Source: JAVBKV01 sp031553885
Lineage (GTDB): Bacteria > Bacteroidota > Bacteroidia > Bacteroidales > Azobacteroidaceae
Length of the DNA: 23,074 bases
Direction of reading: 5' to 3'
NCBI GenBank assembly: GCA_031553885.1
Contig: JAVBKV010000022.1
Coordinates: forward strand, 1-23,074
Part shown: positions 1-7,969 of the stretch, one piece after another
Layout of the letters: every line of letters starts with the position of its first letter
Position numbering within the stretch: position 1 is the first letter of the stretch
Position numbers and translations under genes: made by a program
The notes under the pieces: model-generated
Database searches by the model: none
What the model saw: the letters and a program-made list of their open reading frames with translations, nothing else
What the model was told of the DNA's origin: nothing

Positions 1-86
1 TATTGATAACGCAGGTTATCGCCATCAACGTTGTAATAAGAAGCGATGGACTTGATACTTACCGCACTACTTTCTATTTGATGCTT
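1..86 (-). CDS. ISAon1-family transposase, catalytic part (ORF2), partial
   Basis: A minus-strand frame opens after a TAA at 87-89, overlaps the end of ORF1 in +1 phase and runs off the left edge. The visible residues include SIKSIASYYNVDGDNLRYQ, which matches the place in ISAon1-type transposases where the second ORF takes over. No ATG or GTG occurs in the visible part, so expression probably needs a frameshift from ORF1 or a non-standard start. Only about 28 residues can be seen, and the DDE catalytic domain is outside the window. Confidence 0.5.
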
Positions 87-417
87 TTAAAAAAGCAACG
101 AATTCTTTCGTTAAACGGGTACCTTCATAGGCGATTTCAAACTTACGGCTCTGTATTTCTCCGGTTGCCTCATCCAGCCACTTACGACGACGCAGATGAA
201 GATAAACGGCTTTCCCTTTTATCGGAAAGTCCTGAATAATACTGTAATCTGTAAATCCATGGGAAATCAAATGACCGGATCTATCTTGGGGGATAAGCTT
301 CTTTTCTCCTAGATAAACATCTATCCGAAAGGAATCCTGGGTAAATTTTTCTAACTCAAAGTAATCAAACAACCAGCTGGGTAAAAATAAGCGAAGTAAG
401 GCTTCTTGTGAGTCCAT
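67..417 (-). CDS. ISAon1-family transposase, N-terminal region protein (ORF1)
   Basis: A small protein of 116 residues from the ATG at 417; an in-frame ATG at 459 would add 14 residues. I chose 417 because relatives begin shortly before the block corresponding to LLRLFLPSWLFDYFEL. The recognisable family core is the run IQDFPIKGKAVYLHLRRRKW followed by a TGEI motif and EGTRLTKEFVAFLK. In this family it is the first of two reading frames whose products make up the transposase. It is basic and probably includes the DNA-binding part. The gene ends in TAG at 67-69, while the second frame continues in +1 phase. Identity comes from remembered family sequence patterns, not a search. Confidence 0.8.
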   Translation of the reverse strand: MDSQEALLRLFLPSWLFDYFELEKFTQDSFRIDVYLGEKKLIPQDRSGHLISHGFTDYSIIQDFPIKGKAVYLHLRRRKWLDEATGEIQSRKFEIAYEGTRLTKEFVAFLKASNRK

Positions 418-498
418 CTTTTTTATCCCAAAGATAATTATTCCAACCGGATTTTCCACTTGACCCGTAATCCTCTCTGTGGCGTATATTTAAAACAA

Positions 499-530
499 AA
501 AATCCTGAAAGTCTGTGCTTTCAGGATTTT
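499..530 (-). terminator. Rho-independent terminator of tRNA-Asp
   Basis: A perfect 13-bp stem (AAAATCCTGAAAG paired with CTTTCAGGATTTT) encloses a 6-base loop. On the minus strand it is followed by TTTTGTTTTA and lies 22 bases after the tRNA 3' end, which is the expected place for the tRNA transcript to end. Its symmetry may also block read-through from the opposite direction. Confidence 0.8.
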
Positions 531-552
531 CAGACAATTCAAAGTTACACTT

Positions 553-629
553 TGGCGGTATGGACGGGACTCGAACCCGCGACCCCCTGCGTGACAGGCA
601 GGTATTCTAACCAGCTGAACTACCACACC
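553..629 (-). tRNA. tRNA-Asp (GTC)
   Basis: The minus strand folds into a complete 77-nt cloverleaf. The acceptor stem GGTGTGG pairs with CCATACC with one G-T wobble. The anticodon stem CCTGC/GCAGG holds the loop CTGTCAC with anticodon GTC (aspartate). The T-arm carries GGTTCGAGTCC, and a discriminator G is followed by an encoded CCA. The gene is transcribed leftward and ends at the hairpin at 499-530. No second tRNA gene is visible beside it. Confidence 0.96.
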
Positions 630-945
630 AGAACGATTGTAGAAGTTGCAACTTAGAATTGTCAATACTTTTAATTTTTGTTGCATTTTCTCTCAAATGC
701 GTTGCAAAGATACAATCAAATTTTGATTCCACAATAGTTTCCGGAGAAATATTTTTATTTTTTTTATTCAATATTGATTATCAACAAATTAAAAATTCAG
801 CTAAAACAGACGATAAACGGTTCAAAAAATCAAATGAAATCATATACCCTGAACCTATACGTCTTCCAGCTGTTATATTTAAACACATGGATTTCGTATC
901 CTGGTGATCACAATGAAAAATTACTTATCTAAAAATAACAGATTT
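630..945. other. Intergenic region between tRNA-Asp and the aldolase
   Basis: This 316-base stretch separates divergent transcripts. It is AT-rich and holds the candidate tRNA promoter (705-735). A weak plus-strand -7 candidate, TATATTTA (874-881), lies about 65 bases upstream of the aldolase ATG, with no matching -33 box. Open frames of about 80 codons cross it, but they resemble no protein I recognise and one is simply the tRNA read as protein. I see no RNA gene or repeat beyond small hairpins. Confidence 0.5.
705..735 (-). promoter_or_regulatory. Candidate Bacteroidetes promoter for tRNA-Asp
   Basis: On the minus strand, TATCTTTG (705-712) is an exact match to the Bacteroidetes -7 consensus TAnnTTTG. 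About 19 bases upstream lies ATTG, a partial match to the -33 TTTG. Transcription would begin near 697 and give a leader of about 70 bases before the tRNA 5' end. Assigned from consensus only. Confidence 0.5.
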
Positions 946-2010
946 ATGAGCGCTATCAACATTAACATTACCGAACTCCTGGGAGAAGATGCCGAATATT
1001 ATCTCTCCCACTCCTGTCACACGATCGACAAGTCGCTATTACACTGTCCTTCTCCGGCTATCATCGACGAAGTCTGGAGTCATTCCGACCGGAGCATCCC
1101 TACCCTGAACAGCCTGCAACGGTTACTGGATCACGGGCGGCTGGCCGGAACCGGTTACCTTTCAATTTTACCTGTAGACCAGGGCATTGAGCATACAGCC
1201 GGGGCTTCTTTTGCTCCGAATCCGCTGTATTTCGATCCTGAAAACATTGTAAAATTAGCTATCGAAGGAGGTTGCAATGCAGTTGCTTCTACCTATGGGG
1301 TATTGGGAGCAGTGGCACGCAAGTATGCACACAAGATCCCGTTTATCGTTAAAATAAACCATAATGAACTGTTGACTTACCCGAATTCATACAACCAGAT
1401 TATGTTTGGTACGGTAAAAGAAGCCTGGAATATGGGAGCTGCAGCAATCGGAGCAACTATTTATTTCGGATCGGAAGAAAGCCGGAGGCAGATCATTGAG
1501 GTTTCCGAGGCATTCGAATATGCTCATGAATTGGGAATGGCTACTGTATTGTGGTGTTACCTGCGAAACGACCAATTCAAAAAGAATGGAACGGATTATC
1601 ATGCCTCGGCCGATATTACCGGGCAGGCCAATCACCTGGGAGTCACGATCCAGGCGGATATTGTCAAACAGAAACTTCCGGTCAACAATGGTGGATTTAC
1701 TGCCATTGGTTTTGCCAAGACAAGCCCGGAGGTGTACAGCAAGCTATCGACCGGACACCCGATCGATTTGTGCCGTTACCAGGTCGCCAACGGTTATATG
1801 GGACGGGTCGGTCTGATCAATTCCGGCGGAGAGTCTCACGGGGAATCGGATCTCAGAGAAGCTGTCGTTACGGCCGTAATCAATAAACGTGCAGGAGGAA
1901 TGGGATTAATCAGCGGCCGCAAAGCATTCCAGAAATCAATGAATGAAGGGGTTCATTTGTTGAATGCCATTCAGAATGTTTACCTGGATAAAACAATTGA
2001 TTTGGCTTAA
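946..2010 (+). CDS. fbaB: Class I fructose-bisphosphate aldolase (DhnA/FbaB type)
   Basis: A cytosolic glycolytic and gluconeogenic enzyme that interconverts fructose-1,6-bisphosphate with dihydroxyacetone phosphate and glyceraldehyde-3-phosphate through a lysine Schiff base. The sequence matches the Bacteroidales class I aldolases nearly end to end: ILPVDQGIEHTAGASFAPNP, a KINHNELL block, ADIVKQKLP with the likely Schiff-base lysine at residue 241, and the phosphate-binding glycine-rich segments GYMGRVGLINSGGES and GGMGLISGRKAFQ near the C-terminus. The ATG at 946 gives 354 residues, the usual family length. Starts at 904 (GTG) or 913 (ATG) would add 11-14 residues not typical of relatives. 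It is monocistronic or loosely coupled to the next gene, which has its own promoter. Confidence 0.92.
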   Translation: MSAININITELLGEDAEYYLSHSCHTIDKSLLHCPSPAIIDEVWSHSDRSIPTLNSLQRLLDHGRLAGTGYLSILPVDQGIEHTAGASFAPNPLYFDPENIVKLAIEGGCNAVASTYGVLGAVARKYAHKIPFIVKINHNELLTYPNSYNQIMFGTVKEAWNMGAAAIGATIYFGSEESRRQIIEVSEAFEYAHELGMATVLWCYLRNDQFKKNGTDYHASADITGQANHLGVTIQADIVKQKLPVNNGGFTAIGFAKTSPEVYSKLSTGHPIDLCRYQVANGYMGRVGLINSGGESHGESDLREAVVTAVINKRAGGMGLISGRKAFQKSMNEGVHLLNAIQNVYLDKTIDLA

Positions 2011-2032
2011 ACAAAATAAAAACTTATTTTTG
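2001..2032 (+). promoter_or_regulatory. Bacteroidetes promoter of the aminotransferase gene
   Basis: TTTG at 2001-2004, a 20-base spacer and TATTTTTG at 2025-2032 match the Bacteroidetes -33/-7 consensus (TTTG, 19-21 bases, TAnnTTTG) exactly. The -33 box lies in the last codons of the aldolase gene. Transcription would start near 2039-2041, only about 15 bases before the ATG at 2055. Confidence 0.75.
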
Positions 2033-2054
2033 TGGCTGCTAAATCAACAATGAC

Positions 2055-3365
2055 ATGAATACACCTATTGAACCGGAAATTATTCAGGCAGCTATAAATA
2101 AACTCAATATCAAGGATTTCGGCAAGGCAACCATCCGTGAGGTGGTTGCTGTTGCTTCAGATGTGGAAAAGCAGACAGGAGTGGAATTTATTCACATGGA
2201 AATGGGAGTCCCCGGATTACCTCCTGCAAAGGTCGGTGTGGAAGCAGAAATAAAAGCCCTGCAAAATGGTATTGCATCCATTTATCCGATTATAGACGGG
2301 TTACCTGAGCTTAAAAACGAAGCGTCCCGTTTTATTAAAGCATTTATCGATTTAGATATTGCGCCCGAATGTTGTGTGCCGGTAGTCGGTTCGATGCAGG
2401 GTACCTTTACCTCTTTTTTGGTTTCGGGTCAATGCGACAAAGAAAAAGACACTATTTTGTTTATCGATCCCGGATTCCCGGTACAAAAACAACAGGCTGT
2501 CGTCTTGGGATATAAATTCGAATCGTTTGATGTATACAATTACCGGGGAGAAAAATTACGGGAAATATTGGAGTCTTATTTAAGTAAGAAAAATATCTCC
2601 TGTATCATTTACTCCAACCCCAACAATCCGGCCTGGTTTTGCCTGAAAGAGGAGGAATTACAGATTATCGGAGAATTGGCCACCCAATATGATACCATTG
2701 TTCTGGAAGACCTGGCTTATTTTGCCATGGATTTCAGGAAAGACCTGGGAACCCCTTTCCAGCCTCCCTATCAGGTCAGTGTTGGTAAATATACAGACAA
2801 TTACCTGTTATTGATTTCCGGCTCGAAGGCTTTTAGTTATGCCGGGCAACGAATCGGTGTGGTTGCCATGTCCAATAAATTGTATCATCGCTCCTACCCT
2901 GGTTTGACAGAACGATATGGAGGCGGAACATTTGGTAGTGTTTTCATTCACCGAGCCCTGTATGCAATTTCTTCCGGAACCAGTCACTCGGCTCAATATG
3001 CACTGGCGGCTATGTTTAAAGCGGCTTCCGACGGACAGTTCCGTTTCCTGGAAGAAGTTAAGGAATATGGTCGCAGAGCACATAAAATGAAAGAAATATT
3101 CCTTCGCTACGGATTTAAAATCGTATACGAAAAAGACATGGACGACGTCATTGCCGACGGCTTTTATTTTACTGTTTCTTATCCCGGAATGACGGGTGGA
3201 GAATTGATGAAGGCCTTGATATATTATGGTATCAGCGCCATTTCATTATCCACTACCGGAAGCAAACAAGAAGGATTACGGGCTTGTACTTCGTTTATTA
3301 AAGACCATCAGTACCAATTGCTGGAAGAACGGCTGGAAAATTTTCAAAAGAATCATAAGTTGTAA
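2055..3365 (+). CDS. PLP-dependent aminotransferase, class I/II
   Basis: A fold-type I pyridoxal-phosphate enzyme of 436 residues, probably a cytosolic amino-acid aminotransferase; the substrate cannot be told from sequence. Visible active-site elements are NPNNP (188-192), the PLP-nitrogen aspartate D219 followed by Y222 in LEDLAYFAMD, the Schiff-base lysine K258 in SGSKAFSYAGQRIG, and a likely carboxylate-binding arginine R409 in EGLRACTSF. The length is slightly above the usual 390-410. The N-terminal segment IKDFGKATIREVVAVA resembles the start of related Bacteroidales aminotransferases of unassigned specificity. It lies 44 bases after the aldolase with its own promoter. It ends only 6 bases from the convergent sugar-transferase gene, and I see no hairpin between them. 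Confidence 0.88.
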   Translation: MNTPIEPEIIQAAINKLNIKDFGKATIREVVAVASDVEKQTGVEFIHMEMGVPGLPPAKVGVEAEIKALQNGIASIYPIIDGLPELKNEASRFIKAFIDLDIAPECCVPVVGSMQGTFTSFLVSGQCDKEKDTILFIDPGFPVQKQQAVVLGYKFESFDVYNYRGEKLREILESYLSKKNISCIIYSNPNNPAWFCLKEEELQIIGELATQYDTIVLEDLAYFAMDFRKDLGTPFQPPYQVSVGKYTDNYLLLISGSKAFSYAGQRIGVVAMSNKLYHRSYPGLTERYGGGTFGSVFIHRALYAISSGTSHSAQYALAAMFKAASDGQFRFLEEVKEYGRRAHKMKEIFLRYGFKIVYEKDMDDVIADGFYFTVSYPGMTGGELMKALIYYGISAISLSTTGSKQEGLRACTSFIKDHQYQLLEERLENFQKNHKL

Positions 3366-3371
3366 CCTAGA

Positions 3372-4763
3372 CTATCGGTATTCTTCCGCCTCTAAAGCCA
3401 AAATCGGATCTTTTACCGGAAAATTACGGTCCTGTTTTGCAGGAACGTTTTTTTCTGTTGTAACCCCTTCTGTACTTTCTTTAAGAAATAATATTTTGAT
3501 CGTTTGAAGGATAATCAGAAAATCCTGGAATAAAGAATAATTACTGATATACAAGAGATCATAACGAAGTTTATCTTCGAAACTGGTATTGTATTTTCCT
3601 TCTACCTGAGCCAGGCCTGTGAGTCCGGCCTTTACTTTGAGCCGTTGGCGGTAATGAGGATTTTTCTGTTCAAATTGTTCAGTGAAAAATCCCCGTTCGG
3701 GCCGGGGTCCCACAATGCTCATATCTCCTTTCAGTACATTGATTATCTGGGGTATTTCGTCGATTCTTACCGCTCTGATGAATCGTCCGACCGGTGTTAT
3801 TCTGGGGTCGTTTTCTCCGGCCAATACAGGTCCTGAAAATTTTTCTGCTTCAGGAATCATTGTTCTGAATTTCAACACTTTAAAAACCTTTCCATTTCGG
3901 GTAAGTCTTTCCTGGGTGTAGAATATAGGGCCTCCATCCAACTTGACAAACAGTGCGACTATCAGTCCGATCGGTAGTGCAATGACCAAACCTATACTTG
4001 CCAGAAACAGATCCGCCAATCGTTTTACCATGCGTTCTTCCATCGTTAATTCCATACAGTTGATACAAAAGGTGGGTATGTCATCTGTTTTCTGCATGGA
4101 GGCAGACATGATGGATACATCCCGATATTCCGGAACAAAATAAACTTCCGATCTGTTTTCGGCAGCTGCCAGCAATATCTTTTCCCGCATCTGTGTACTT
4201 ACTCCTGCAGCCATGAATACAATGTCGGTCAATCCGATATAATGGAACAACTTTTTTTCGCATTCATCACAAATATACTTAACATGGTACATATCTTTGT
4301 ATTTGGAACCTAGTATTGATGCTACATTTTCTCTATCCGGCCCGATCACTATAACATTTTTTATGCCGTGACTTTTCTTATATAGCCGCCAAACAGCAAT
4401 TCTCCAGAAGGAAAGCAAGAGCCAATAAATAAATGCACTTAAAAAAATTACACTACGAGGAAAAGCCCAGGCTCCTCCACGTACAAAAAAACATACCGAC
4501 ATGATCCCCATCATCAGGGATATGGAAGTAAGGAACACCGTGTAAATCATATCTCCTACTTTCCGCCGGTCGAAGTTATAGAGACCATATGAATACATCA
4601 GAATCAGATAAAGAATACCGATCAGAGGAGCAATGATATAAAAAGCCTGGATATTCTTTTCATAATCCTCGATCTGATTGTTTTCTCCTAATATTTTGTA
4701 ACTGAGAAAAATACTGCCGTATATAATGAGCAGGTCTGTGATAATAATCAATATACGCTTCAT
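3372..4763 (-). CDS. Polyprenyl-phosphate sugar-1-phosphate transferase (initiating enzyme)
   Basis: Transfers a hexose- or HexNAc-1-phosphate from a nucleotide sugar to undecaprenyl phosphate, which starts each polysaccharide repeat unit at the inner membrane. It has 463 residues from the ATG at 4763 (a TTG lies two codons upstream). Four hydrophobic segments (about 4-22, 40-62, 73-94, 103-121) are followed by a cytosolic Rossmann-like CoA-binding-type region (135-240). The bacterial sugar transferase domain (245-430) begins with a membrane hairpin and carries KFRTM (298-302), DEIPQ (335-339, with the expected catalytic Asp-Glu pair), GPRPER (352-357) and DLLYI. This is the WbaP/WcaJ-like architecture. 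After the usual end near residue 430 there is an extra charged tail of about 33 residues. It is the last gene of the minus-strand operon, unusual but not unique for the initiating enzyme. Confidence 0.93.
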   Translation of the reverse strand: MKRILIIITDLLIIYGSIFLSYKILGENNQIEDYEKNIQAFYIIAPLIGILYLILMYSYGLYNFDRRKVGDMIYTVFLTSISLMMGIMSVCFFVRGGAWAFPRSVIFLSAFIYWLLLSFWRIAVWRLYKKSHGIKNVIVIGPDRENVASILGSKYKDMYHVKYICDECEKKLFHYIGLTDIVFMAAGVSTQMREKILLAAAENRSEVYFVPEYRDVSIMSASMQKTDDIPTFCINCMELTMEERMVKRLADLFLASIGLVIALPIGLIVALFVKLDGGPIFYTQERLTRNGKVFKVLKFRTMIPEAEKFSGPVLAGENDPRITPVGRFIRAVRIDEIPQIINVLKGDMSIVGPRPERGFFTEQFEQKNPHYRQRLKVKAGLTGLAQVEGKYNTSFEDKLRYDLLYISNYSLFQDFLIILQTIKILFLKESTEGVTTEKNVPAKQDRNFPVKDPILALEAEEYR

Positions 4764-4780
4764 AATCAAATTTCTTTAAT

Positions 4781-5854
4781 TTATTTTATAACCTTTTCCA
4801 ATCTGTCGATCCATTTATTGCTATGTTCTTTCCAGTCCACCCGGTCCAATATTTTTTCTATGGGATTTGTAATCATTCTCCGGACTTTATCTGCCAGGAC
4901 ACAACCAACCACGGTAATAATAGCCAGTAGAATAAGACTGAGGCCAAGAAGATAATTATTATCAATCTGTTGAGGTAAATTATAAACGTATCCATACAGA
5001 TAGGGTACTACAAACTTGTTTTCGTGGATCAGGTAAACGGCAAAAGACGATGCTGCGAACCAGTTTATTATTTTATTCTGGAAGTTCAGGCTACGGAAAA
5101 ATAAGAAAACCGAAACAGAAGAAACGAGCATTAACGGATTTTTATACGAAAATCCGATATTCAATATCCAGTCTTGTCCCATGTGAAACATAGTCACGGC
5201 ACAAACTGCTCTTACAACGACAGATAAAAGATAAATACACACATATACCATCCTCCTCTTTGGTGTAGTTACATTTTCTGTGTATAAGGCAATGAACCGG
5301 CCTAAGAAATACAAAAAGATGAAATATATGAAATGAGAAATTGTGCCTAACCAGAGAAAACCAAAATAATAAGCCAGTATTCCCCAGATAAATAACATCT
5401 GTATATGCTGCCGTTTCGAGCAGTTATCAATTACTTTATTCAATACAGGAGACAATAAATAGAGATAAAAATATTGCGGAATAAACCATAAACCCGTATT
5501 GGAAAAAGGGAACAGGGAAAGAATCATTTCTTTGAAGTCTAATGTGTGCGTATCAATCGAATGAAGGACCTTAAAGAGTAAATCAAAAAAAACGCATGCC
5601 AGGTACAAACGAAAAAAACCTTTCCATTGGGCTTTGATACCGAAATACCCCGATATAAGAATGTAACAATTGACTCCAATAACCAAAAAACTGGCAACTA
5701 TAAGTCCGGCATCAGTAGTCCGTCCCGATCCGATAACGGTCACCTGCAAACCGTGGCCAATAAAATGGTGCAATACAATGCTTAATGTACATACCAACCT
5801 TAATAGTTCGATATTTGAATTCCTCACTTTTGCTGGTTGAATATTTCCTTTCAT
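4781..5854 (-). CDS. Acyltransferase-3 family membrane protein
   Basis: A 357-residue polytopic inner-membrane protein with about ten hydrophobic segments. The N-terminal motif NIELLRLVCTLSIVLHHF (residues 14-31) contains the paired histidines (29-30) typical of the acyltransferase-3 family, which move acetyl or other short acyl groups onto sugars. In this setting it most likely O-acylates a sugar of the repeat unit while it is lipid-linked. The short cytosolic tail ends near IDRLEKVIK. It starts 9 bases after the flippase stop and ends 17 bases before the sugar-transferase ATG, consistent with one transcript. The acyl donor and the acceptor sugar cannot be inferred. Confidence 0.88.
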   Translation of the reverse strand: MKGNIQPAKVRNSNIELLRLVCTLSIVLHHFIGHGLQVTVIGSGRTTDAGLIVASFLVIGVNCYILISGYFGIKAQWKGFFRLYLACVFFDLLFKVLHSIDTHTLDFKEMILSLFPFSNTGLWFIPQYFYLYLLSPVLNKVIDNCSKRQHIQMLFIWGILAYYFGFLWLGTISHFIYFIFLYFLGRFIALYTENVTTPKRRMVYVCIYLLSVVVRAVCAVTMFHMGQDWILNIGFSYKNPLMLVSSVSVFLFFRSLNFQNKIINWFAASSFAVYLIHENKFVVPYLYGYVYNLPQQIDNNYLLGLSLILLAIITVVGCVLADKVRRMITNPIEKILDRVDWKEHSNKWIDRLEKVIK

Positions 5855-5863
5855 ACCTTGAAT

Positions 5864-7147
5864 CTAGTTGGATAAATAGTTCTTTAACACAAACAGACAG
5901 GTCAACAGATAGGCAAGATTGTATCCGGCAAAAGATAACTGAATACCTTGTACACCGAGCCTCGGAACCAGAATCCAGGCCAGGATTATATACACAAGAC
6001 AGAAAAATAACTCGAGAAATAAGTACAGATTCGTCTTTTCTTTCGCTAATAAAAAATTCATCGGAATCACCTTGCATAACCAAAAGAAAGAACCGGCCAT
6101 CTGTAGCAGTAGATAATTGCTTACTTCCATAAAATCAGGAGAATATAATAGTAATATGACCTGTTTTTTCAGGAGATAAAGCATTGTAAAAATGAATAAT
6201 GAGACCGGAACAATCACTTTATATATATCAATAATTTCTTTTTTTATCAGGCTGGGATCGGTCAGTTCCGACAATCGGGGAAGAAGATAAATGGAAAAAG
6301 ATCCGGTGACCAGGATGGATATATAGTCACTGATTTTCGCAGTTGCCTCCCATATTCCCGCATCGTGTATCGAAATATGAGTAATGACGTATGAACGGAT
6401 AAAAATTTTGACAACAGGCCAGATAATCGTTCCCAGTAACAGGACTATAGCATATTTCGACAGTAGTTTCAGCTTTTCAGAAGAAAATAATCTGAAAGTA
6501 ATAAACCGTATCCAATGATCATTTCTGACCATAAACCAGGTAAAAACACAAACTACTGATTGCGATAAGATAATGGCTAACAAGGCTCCGTATTCCCGGA
6601 ACAGAATGACCAGAATGATTGAAAGTACAGATCCCGAAAAAGCAGTTATGAGGTTTATTTTAAAATATTTACGGTATTCCTGAAACCCATTTATTATGGA
6701 AATGAACAAATTATTCAGTCCGTAAAAAATCAGTGAAAGTCCCAGGACTGCAATAACCAGGCGATACTTGTCTGTCAAAAACAGAACTGAAGAAATCCAG
6801 GAAGAAAACAAGAGGGTAATTGCACCAAATACAGCAGAGACAAACAGAGTAAAAACAAACGATGTGGAAATAAATTCACCGACTGTTTTTTCTTCATTTT
6901 TATATTGTGATACATACTTTGTTAACCCCTGGATAAAGCCACCCCCCGAGATCAAGGAAAGAATCCCGATCAGGCTTTGCAATTGTCCGACCATGGCAAC
7001 TCCGGAGGTTCCGATATAAACAGCAACTACTTTATTTGCAACAATTGAAGCCAGAGTCCGGAGTATGGATACGGTTCCATTGGCTCCCGAAACCCGTATA
7101 AAACGATTCGGTAGTATCTTTTGTATTATTTTGCTGTATTTTTGCAT
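5864..7147 (-). CDS. wzx: O-antigen/polysaccharide flippase (Wzx/WzxE-like)
   Basis: A 427-residue integral membrane protein with about twelve hydrophobic helices over its whole length, the hallmark of the polysaccharide transporter branch of the MOP superfamily. The N-terminal stretch with NGTVSILRTLASIVANKVVA and YIGTSGVAMVGQLQS closely resembles the WzxE/O-antigen translocase group. It would flip the finished undecaprenyl-diphosphate-linked repeat unit from the cytosolic to the periplasmic face, where Wzy acts. It lies 3 bases downstream of the LicD stop and 9 bases upstream of the acyltransferase start. It is the only flippase in the window, in keeping with one Wzx per pathway. Confidence 0.9.
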   Translation of the reverse strand: MQKYSKIIQKILPNRFIRVSGANGTVSILRTLASIVANKVVAVYIGTSGVAMVGQLQSLIGILSLISGGGFIQGLTKYVSQYKNEEKTVGEFISTSFVFTLFVSAVFGAITLLFSSWISSVLFLTDKYRLVIAVLGLSLIFYGLNNLFISIINGFQEYRKYFKINLITAFSGSVLSIILVILFREYGALLAIILSQSVVCVFTWFMVRNDHWIRFITFRLFSSEKLKLLSKYAIVLLLGTIIWPVVKIFIRSYVITHISIHDAGIWEATAKISDYISILVTGSFSIYLLPRLSELTDPSLIKKEIIDIYKVIVPVSLFIFTMLYLLKKQVILLLYSPDFMEVSNYLLLQMAGSFFWLCKVIPMNFLLAKEKTNLYLFLELFFCLVYIILAWILVPRLGVQGIQLSFAGYNLAYLLTCLFVLKNYLSN

Positions 7148-7150
7148 GTA

Positions 7151-7969
7151 TCAGTTTTCGGAATAAAAAATAACTCCGGAAATATGCTGTTTTCTTTGTT
7201 CGACAGGCGGTACGGCCATGCAGTCACAGGCATATGCGTTGAACAAAAACTTTCCGACATGATGAGGTGCATTAAATTCTTTCCCTTCGAATGCTATTTT
7301 ACTTAAAGGAAAAATATTCTCTACCGGATAGATATCTCCACAACTATTACCCGGACTGAAGGTATAGTGCTTCGGTTTCTTAAAGATGTACACAAGCCTG
7401 ACAAAACCTGCATAAAGAAAAGAGAGCGGATAAAATATTCCCAGGGAGTAATTCAGACACTTTTCCCTGAAATTTTCCGAATGTTTCCTTATTTCAAAAC
7501 GTACTCTCAGCACATCCATCTTTTTCTTAAGCCAAATAGAAAGAAAAGGCTCTACGGGAAATATATCCAGGAATACTCCATTGTATTTATAGGTATATTT
7601 TTCCGTTTCAGGTTCGTGGATAAACGAATTCGTATCTCTGACCTTAGCCCAGTAATACCGATAACCTTTATCTGTTTTTCGTGTCTGAATTTTCAGATCT
7701 TCCGGAAGTTCTTCATCCAATATTTTTAGCAACCGCTTCATATCTTTTTGAAGCACCTGCACATCCAGATCGTCGTCCCACGGAATGAATCCACGGTATT
7801 TATTGGCCCCGATCAGGGTACCTGCCGACAACCAGTAAGGAATCGCATGACGGTTACATATCTCATCAAACACAACAAGCATATCCAGCATCTTCATCTG
7901 TATTTTCCGGAGATCGGAACCTTCCGGGTTGTATGCTGACAGATCTTCCGTTTCAAATTCAGTTTTCAT
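7151..7969 (-). CDS. LicD family protein (phospho-group transferase on glycans)
   Basis: A cytosolic protein of 272 residues whose first third carries the LicD/nucleotidyltransferase-fold signature. SAGTLIGANKYRGFIPWDDD spans residues 48-67, with the Gly-Thr-Leu-Ile-Gly turn at 50-54 and the metal-binding aspartates in WDDDLDV (64-70). LicD proteins transfer phosphocholine from CDP-choline in some pathogens; other members transfer other phospho-linked groups such as ribitol-phosphate or phosphoethanolamine. Here the donor is unknown and no choline-uptake or cytidylyltransferase gene is present, so phosphocholine is only one possibility. The start overlaps the end of the upstream glycosyltransferase gene by 11 bases, which suggests translational coupling. 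It probably decorates the repeat unit before flipping. Confidence 0.87.
   Translation of the reverse strand: MKTEFETEDLSAYNPEGSDLRKIQMKMLDMLVVFDEICNRHAIPYWLSAGTLIGANKYRGFIPWDDDLDVQVLQKDMKRLLKILDEELPEDLKIQTRKTDKGYRYYWAKVRDTNSFIHEPETEKYTYKYNGVFLDIFPVEPFLSIWLKKKMDVLRVRFEIRKHSENFREKCLNYSLGIFYPLSFLYAGFVRLVYIFKKPKHYTFSPGNSCGDIYPVENIFPLSKIAFEGKEFNAPHHVGKFLFNAYACDCMAVPPVEQRKQHISGVIFYSEN

Larger units (their letters stand above)
1..498 (-). mobile_element. ISAon1-like insertion sequence, 5' end only (cut by window edge)
   Basis: The left edge carries the upstream part of a minus-strand insertion sequence. ORF1 is complete and ORF2 runs off the window. The ORF1 protein resembles the N-terminal-region protein of ISAon1-type elements common in Bacteroidales, which I believe carry an ISL3-like DDE transposase. 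The outer end must lie between the ORF1 start (417) and the tRNA terminator hairpin (499-530). I cannot place the terminal inverted repeat because the other end is outside the window, so the boundary at 498 is only an upper limit. The element appears to have inserted just downstream of tRNA-Asp without damaging its terminator. Confidence 0.65.

Noticed and set aside
438..686. Minus-strand open frame of 82 codons
   Set aside because: It reads straight through the tRNA-Asp gene; the run VVVQLVRIPACHAGGRGFESR is the usual mistranslation of a tRNA.
659..907. Plus-strand open frame of 82 codons before the aldolase
   Set aside because: Low-complexity AT-rich sequence with no recognisable family, overlapping the candidate tRNA promoter; probably chance.
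1387..1886. Several overlapping frames inside the aldolase gene
   Set aside because: All lie within the well-supported aldolase coding sequence and resemble nothing known.
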